Assembly (NCBI GenBank): GCA_963971535.1 | Contig: OZ020585.1 | Span: forward strand, 159,534,568-159,598,567 | Length of the DNA stretch: 64,000 bases | Reading direction: 5' to 3' | Origin: Notolepis coatsorum | Lineage: Eukaryota; Chordata; Actinopteri; Aulopiformes; Paralepididae | Shown: in pieces, positions 59,028 through 64,000 of the stretch | Position numbering within the stretch: position 1 is the first letter of the stretch | How the letters are laid out: each line of letters starts with the position of its first letter | The notes under the pieces: model-generated | Databases searched by the model: none | What the model was told of the DNA's origin: nothing | The model's input: only the letters and a program-made list of their open reading frames with translations | Made by a program: the position numbers and the translations under genes

Positions 59028-62000
59028 GTCTTCATTCATAGAGCTATTTGTAGTCTTCATTCATAGAGCTAGTTATAGTCTTCATTCATATAGCTAGTTA
59101 TAGTCTTCATTCATAGAGCTAGTCCTAGTCTTCATTCATAGAGCTAGTTGTAGTCTTCATTCATAGAGCTAGTTGTAGTCTTCATTCATAGAGCTAGTTG
59201 TGGTCTTCATTCATAGAGCTAGTTATAGTCTTCATTCATAGAGCTAGTCCTAGTCTTCATTCATAGAGCTAGTTATAGTTTTCATTCATAGAGCTAGTCC
59301 TAGTCGTCATTCATAGAGCTAGTTGTAGTCTTCACTCATAGAGCTAGTTGTAGTCTTCATTCATAGAGCTAGTTGTAGTCTTCATTCATAGAGCTAGTTA
59401 TAGTCTTCATTCATAGAGCTAGTTGTAGTCTTCATTCATAGAGCTAGTTATTGTCTTCATTCATAGAGCTAGTTGTGGTCTTCATTCATAGAGCTAGTCC
59501 TAGTCTTCATTCATAGAGCTAGTTGTAGTTTTCATTCATAGAGCTAGTTATAGTCTTCATTCATAGAGCTAGTTGTAGTCTTCATTCATAGTGCTAGTTA
59601 TAGTCTTCATTCATAGAGCTAGTTGTAGTCTTCATTCATAGAGCTAGTTATAGTCTTCATTCATAGAGCTAGTTGTAGTCTTCATTCATAGAGCTAGTTA
59701 TAGTCTTCATTCATAGAGCTAGTCCTAGTCTTAATTCATAGAGCTAGTCCTAGTCTTCATTCATAGAGCTAGTCATAGTCTTCATTCATAGAGCTAGTTG
59801 TAGTCTTCATTCATAGAGCTAGTCCTAGTCTTCATTCATAGAGCTAGTTGTAGTCTTCATTCATAGAGCTAGCTGTAGTCTTCATTCATAGAGCTAGTTG
59901 TAGTCTTCATTCATAGAGCTAGTTGTAGTCTTCATTCATAGAGCTAGTCCTAGTCTTCATTCATAGAGCTAGTCCTAGTCTTCATTCATAGAGCTAGTTG
60001 TAGTCTTCATTCATAGAGCTAGTTGTAGTCTTCATTCATAGAGCTAGTTGTAGTCTTCATTCATAGAGCTAGTTGTGGTCTTCATTCATAGTGCTAGTTA
60101 TAGTCTTCATTCATAAGGCTAGTTGTAGTCTTCATTCATATAGCTAGTTGTAGTCTTCATTCATAGAGCTAGTCCTAGTCTTCATTCATAGAGCTAGTCC
60201 TAGTCTTCATTCATAGAGCTAGTTGTAGTCTTCATTCATAGAGCTAGCTGTAGTCTTCATTCATAGAGCTAGTTGTAGTCTTCATTCATAGAGCTAGTTG
60301 TAGTCTTCATTCATAGAGCTAGTCCTAGTCTTCATTCATAGAGCTAGTCCTAGTCTTCATTCATAGAGCTAGTTGTAGTCTTCATTCATAGAGCTAGTTG
60401 TAGTCTTCATTCATAGAGCTAGTTGTAGTCTTCATTCATAGAGCTAGTTGTGGTCTTCATTCATAGTGCTAGTTATAGTCTTCATTCATAAGGCTAGTTG
60501 TAGTCTTCATTCATAGAGCTAGTTGTAGTCTTCATTCATAGAGCTAGTCCTAGTCTTCATTCATAAGGCTAGTTGTAGTCTTCATTCATAGAGCTAGTTA
60601 TAGTCTTCATTCATAGAGCTAGTCCTAGTCTTCATTCATAGAGCTAGTTGTAGTCTTCATTCATAGAGCTAGTTGTAGTCTTCATTCATAGAGCTAGTGC
60701 TAGTCTTCATCCATAGAGCTAGTCCTAGTCTTCATTCATAGAGCTAGTTATAGTCTTCATTCATAGAGCTAGTTGTAGTCTTCATTCATAGAGCTAGTTA
60801 TAGTCTTCATTCATAGAGCTAGTTATAGTCTTCATTCATAGAGCTAGTTGTAGTCTTCATTCATAGAGATAGTCCTAGTCTTCATTCATAGAGCTAGTTG
60901 TAGTCTTCATTCATAGAGCTAGTTATAGTCTTCATTCATAGAGCTAGTCCTAGTCTTCATTCATAGAGCTAGTTGTAGTCTTCATTCATAGAGCTAGTTG
61001 TAGTCTTCATTCATACAGCTAGTTGTAGTCTTCATTCATAGAGCTAGTTATAGTCTTCATTCATAGAGCTAGTTGTGGTCTTCATTCATAGAGCTAGTCC
61101 TAGTCTTCATTCATAGAAATAGTCCTAGTCTTCATTCATAGAGCTAGTTGTAGTCTTCATTCATATAGCTAGTCCTAGTCTTCATTCATAGAGATAGTTG
61201 TAGTCTTCATTCATAGAGCTAGTTGTAGTCTTCATTCATAGAGCTAGTCCTAGTGTTCATTCATAGAGCTAGTTGTAGTCTTCATTCATAGAGCTAGTTG
61301 TGGTCTTCATTCATAGAGCTAGTCCTAGTCTTCATTCATAGAGCTAGTCCTAGTCTTCATTCATAGAGCTAGTTGTAGTCTTCATTCATAGAGCTAGTCC
61401 TAGTCTTCATTCATAGAGCTAGTCCTAGTCTTCATTCATAGAGCTAGTCCTAGTCTTCATTCATAGAGCTAGTCCTAGTCTTCATTCATAGAGCTAGTCC
61501 TAGTCTTCATTCATAGAGCTAGTTGTAGTCTTCATTCATAGAGCTAGTCCTAGTGTTCATTCATAGAGCTAGTTGTAGTCTTCATTCATAGAGCTAGTTT
61601 TAGTCTTCATTCATAGAGCTAGTTGTAGTCTTCATTCATAGAGCTAGTTGTGGTCTTCATTCATAGAGCTAGTCCTAGTCTTCATTCATAGAGCTAGTCC
61701 TAGTCTTCATTCATAGAGCTAGTTGTAGTCTTCATTCATAGAGCTAGTCCTAGTGTTCATTCATAGAGCTAGTTGTAGTATTCATTCATATAGCTAGTTG
61801 TAGTCTTCATTCATAGAGCTAGTTGTAGTCTTCATTCATAGAGCTAGTTGTGGTCTTCATTCATAGAGCTAGTCCTAGTCTTCATTCATAGAGCTAGTCC
61901 TAGTCTTCATTAATAGAGCTAGTCATAGTCTTCATTGATAGAGCTAGTTATAGTCTTCATTCATAAGGCTAGTTGTAGTCTTCATTCATAGAGCTAGTTG

Positions 62001-62727
62001 TAGTCTTCATTCATAGAGCTAGTCCTAGTCTTCATTCATATAGCTAGTTGTAGTCTTCATTCATATAGCTAGTCCTAGTCTTCATTCATAGAGCTAGTTC
62101 TAGTCTTCATTCATAGAGCTAGTCCTAGTCTTCATTCATAGAGCTAGTCCTAGTCTTCATTAATAGAGCTAGTCATAGTCTTCATTGATAGAGCTAGTTA
62201 TAGTCTTCATTCATAAGGCTAGTTGTAGTCTTCATTCATAGAGCTAGTTGTAGTCTTCATTCATAGAGCTAGTCCTAGTCTTCATTCATATAGCTAGTTG
62301 TAGTCTTCATTCATATAGCTAGTCCTAGTCTTCATTCATAGAGCTAGTTCTAGTCTTCATTCATAGAGCTAGTCCTAGTCTTCATTAATAGAGCTAGTCA
62401 TAGTCTTCATTGATAGAGCTAGTTATAGTCTTCATTCATAAGGCTAGTTGTAGTCTTCATTCATAGAGCTAGTTGTAGTCTTCATTCATAGAGCTAGTCC
62501 TAGTCTTCATTCATATAGCTAGTTGTAGTCTTCATTCATATAGCTAGTCCTAGTCTTCATTCATAGAGCTAGTTCTAGTCTTCATTCATATAGCTAGTCC
62601 TAGTCTTCATTCATAGAGCTAGTTGTAGTCTTCATTCATATAGCTAGTCCCAGTCTTCATTCATAGAGCTAGTCCTAGTCTTCATTCATATAGCTAGTCC
62701 TAGTCTTCATTCATAGAGCTAGTTGTA

Positions 62728-62746
62728 GTCTCCATCCATAGAGCTA
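62728..62746 (+). repeat. 19-bp unit (GAGCTA type), second copy
   Basis: This is the 9,057-bp-offset copy of the unit at 53,671. It is the last length variant in the window. Confidence 0.95.
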
Positions 62747-64000
62747 GTCTTCCTTCATAGAGCTAGTTGTAGTCTTCATTCATAGAGCTAGTTATAGTCT
62801 TCATTCATATAGCTAGTTATAGTCTTCATTCATAGAGCTAGTCCTAGTCTTCATTCATAGAGCTAGTTGTAGTCTTCATTCATAGAGCTAGTTATAGTCT
62901 TCATTCATAGAGCTAGTTGTAGTCTTCATTCATAGAGCTAGTTATAGTCTTCATTCATAGAGCTAGTCCTAGTCTTAATTCATAGAGCTAGTCCTAGTCT
63001 TCATTCATAGAGCTAGTCATAGTCTTCATTCATAGAGCTAGTTGTAGTCTTCATTCATAGAGCTAGTCCTAGTCTTCATTCATAGAGCTAGTTGTAGTCT
63101 TCATTCATAGAGCTAGCTGTAGTCTTCATTCATAGAGCTAGTTGTAGTCTTCATTCATAGAGCTAGTTGTAGTCTTCATTCATAGAGCTAGTCCTAGTCT
63201 TCATTCATAGAGCTAGTCCTAGTCTTCATTCATAGAGCTAGTTGTAGTCTTCATTCATAGAGCTAGTTGTAGTCTTCATTCATAGAGCTAGTTGTAGTCT
63301 TCATTCATAGAGCTAGTTGTGGTCTTCATTCATAGTGCTAGTTATAGTCTTCATTCATAAGGCTAGTTGTAGTCTTCATTCATATAGCTAGTTGTAGTCT
63401 TCATTCATAGAGCTAGTCCTAGTCTTCATTCATAGAGCTAGTCCTAGTCTTCATTCATAGAGCTAGTTGTAGTCTTCATTCATAGAGCTAGCTGTAGTCT
63501 TCATTCATAGAGCTAGTTGTAGTCTTCATTCATAGAGCTAGTTGTAGTCTTCATTCATAGAGCTAGTCCTAGTCTTCATTCATAGAGCTAGTCCTAGTCT
63601 TCATTCATAGAGCTAGTTGTAGTCTTCATTCATAGAGCTAGTTGTAGTCTTCATTCATAGAGCTAGTTGTAGTCTTCATTCATAGAGCTAGTTGTGGTCT
63701 TCATTCATAGTGCTAGTTATAGTCTTCATTCATAAGGCTAGTTGTAGTCTTCATTCATAGAGCTAGTTGTAGTCTTCATTCATAGAGCTAGTCCTAGTCT
63801 TCATTCATAAGGTTAGTTGTAGTCTTCATTCATAGAGCTAGTTATAGTCTTCATTCATAGAGCTAGTCCTAGTCTTCATTCATAGAGCTAGTTGTAGTCT
63901 TCATTCATAGAGCTAGTTGTAGTCTTCATTCATAGAGCTAGTGCTAGTCTTCATCCATAGAGCTAGTCCTAGTCTTCATTCATAGAGCTAGTTATAGTCT

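Larger units (their letters stand above)
1..64000 (+). repeat. 25-bp satellite DNA array filling the window
   Basis: A single head-to-tail satellite runs edge to edge. The unit starts GTCTTCATTCATAGAGCTAG and ends in a five-base tail: TTGTA (commonest), TCCTA, TTATA, TTGTG or TGCTA. Phase tracking gives about 2,564 whole units (2,545 of 25 bp, 17 of 19 bp, 2 of 24 bp) plus 4 bases. I saw no inverted unit and no inserted sequence. The TTGTA consensus is 36% GC, has no CpG and no homopolymer longer than two. It contains TAG three times at 6-bp spacing. Because 25 is not a multiple of 3, these stops close every + frame, leaving about 20 codons between stops. The minus strand (TAG, TGA, TGA per unit) is closed even more often. 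There is therefore no coding capacity. It is probably eukaryotic heterochromatin. The family is not recognised, and the strand label only gives the direction in which the unit is written. Confidence 0.99.
55140..64000 (+). repeat. 9,057-bp tandem block, copy 2 (cut by window edge)
   Basis: This second copy of 46,083-55,139 is present for 8,861 bp. If complete it would end near 64,196, outside the window. All nested structures recur: the 850-bp pair, the 250-bp pair, the 375-bp pair, the triplicated block and three 19-bp units. The last four bases of the window are a partial unit. Whether a third copy follows cannot be seen. Confidence 0.92.

Noticed and set aside
1-64000. CRISPR array
   Set aside because: Repeats are back to back with no unique spacers, the variable part is only about five bases with a handful of states, and no cas-like gene is present.
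1-64000. Coding tandem repeat (repetitive protein gene)
   Set aside because: 25 bp is not a multiple of 3 and each unit carries three TAG triplets on + and TAG/TGA/TGA on -, so every frame on both strands is closed within a few units.
1-64000. Telomeric repeat
   Set aside because: TAGTCC/TAGTCT hexamers recall telomere-like spacing but are embedded in a 25-bp unit and do not match a known telomere motif such as TTAGGG or TTAGG.
1-64000. Centromere protein B binding box in the unit
   Set aside because: The consensus has no CpG and lacks the TTCG and CGGG core of the mammalian CENP-B box, so centromere function cannot be argued from the sequence.
1-64000. Promoters or TATA boxes in TTATA-tailed units
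   Set aside because: AGTTATAGTC is a one-base variant of the satellite unit repeated hundreds of times, with no gene or other promoter element nearby.
1-64000. Transposon, LINE/SINE or LTR insertions
   Set aside because: I looked for breaks in unit phase and for non-unit sequence and found only 19-bp and 24-bp units. There is no foreign segment, target-site duplication or poly-A tract.
1-64000. Bacterial or viral origin of the window
   Set aside because: No genes are present and 64 kb of one short satellite is not typical of such genomes. A eukaryotic source is far more likely, though the species cannot be told.

Overview
The whole 64 kb window is one uninterrupted satellite DNA array. A 25-bp unit is repeated head to tail in a single orientation from the first base to the last. 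I find no gene, RNA gene, transposon, virus-like element, CRISPR array or unique-sequence island on either strand. Units begin GTCTTCATTCATAGAGCTAG and end in a variable five-base tail, most often TTGTA or TCCTA, less often TTATA, TTGTG or TGCTA. Following the phase through the window gives about 2,564 complete units: 2,545 of 25 bp, seventeen of 19 bp and two of 24 bp, plus a 4-base partial unit at the right edge. Both strands are closed by stop codons in every frame. An array of this size points to a eukaryotic heterochromatic satellite (pericentromeric, subtelomeric, or on a sex or B chromosome). I do not recognise the family and cannot name the species.

Above the 25-bp unit lies a higher-order repeat (HOR). 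Marker variants recur in a fixed order. A start signature (tails TTGTA, TTATA, TTATA, then a GCTATTCCTA unit) is followed by a module R rich in TTATA and TGCTA tails. Module R carries GTCGTC, CACTC, TTATTG, GTAGAC, ATAAAG, ATAGTG, ATAAGG, GAGATAG and TACAGC markers. It is followed by a module L rich in TCCTA tails, with AAATAG, GTGTTC, TTTATT, GTATTC and CATTAATAG markers. The cycle usually closes with a 19-bp unit. The most complete cycle is 30,107-33,675 (143 units, 3,569 bp). Most other blocks look like deleted, duplicated or recombined versions of it.

Layout. 1-3,919: two short cycles (1,994 and 1,925 bp). 3,920-7,294: module R material with 900-bp, 125/150-bp and 275-bp internal duplications. 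7,295-17,870: two near-identical tandem copies of 5,288 bp. 17,121-20,970: a 1.3-1.4-kb duplication, then module L. 20,896-24,945: a 1,975-bp duplication and linking R material. 24,946-31,481: two copies of 3,218 and 3,318 bp. 30,107-39,713: full cycles with 794-bp and 1,819-bp tandem duplications. 39,714-46,082: more diverged units with 850-bp, 1,100-bp, 1,750-bp and 3,769-bp repeat relations. 46,083-64,000: two copies of a 9,057-bp block, the second cut off by the window edge 196 bp before its expected end.

The picture is of an array evolving by repeated in-register unequal exchange at scales from one unit to 9 kb, with rare 1-bp or 6-bp slips inside a unit. The very recent large duplications and the lack of any unique anchor mean the exact copy number should be treated as assembly-dependent.
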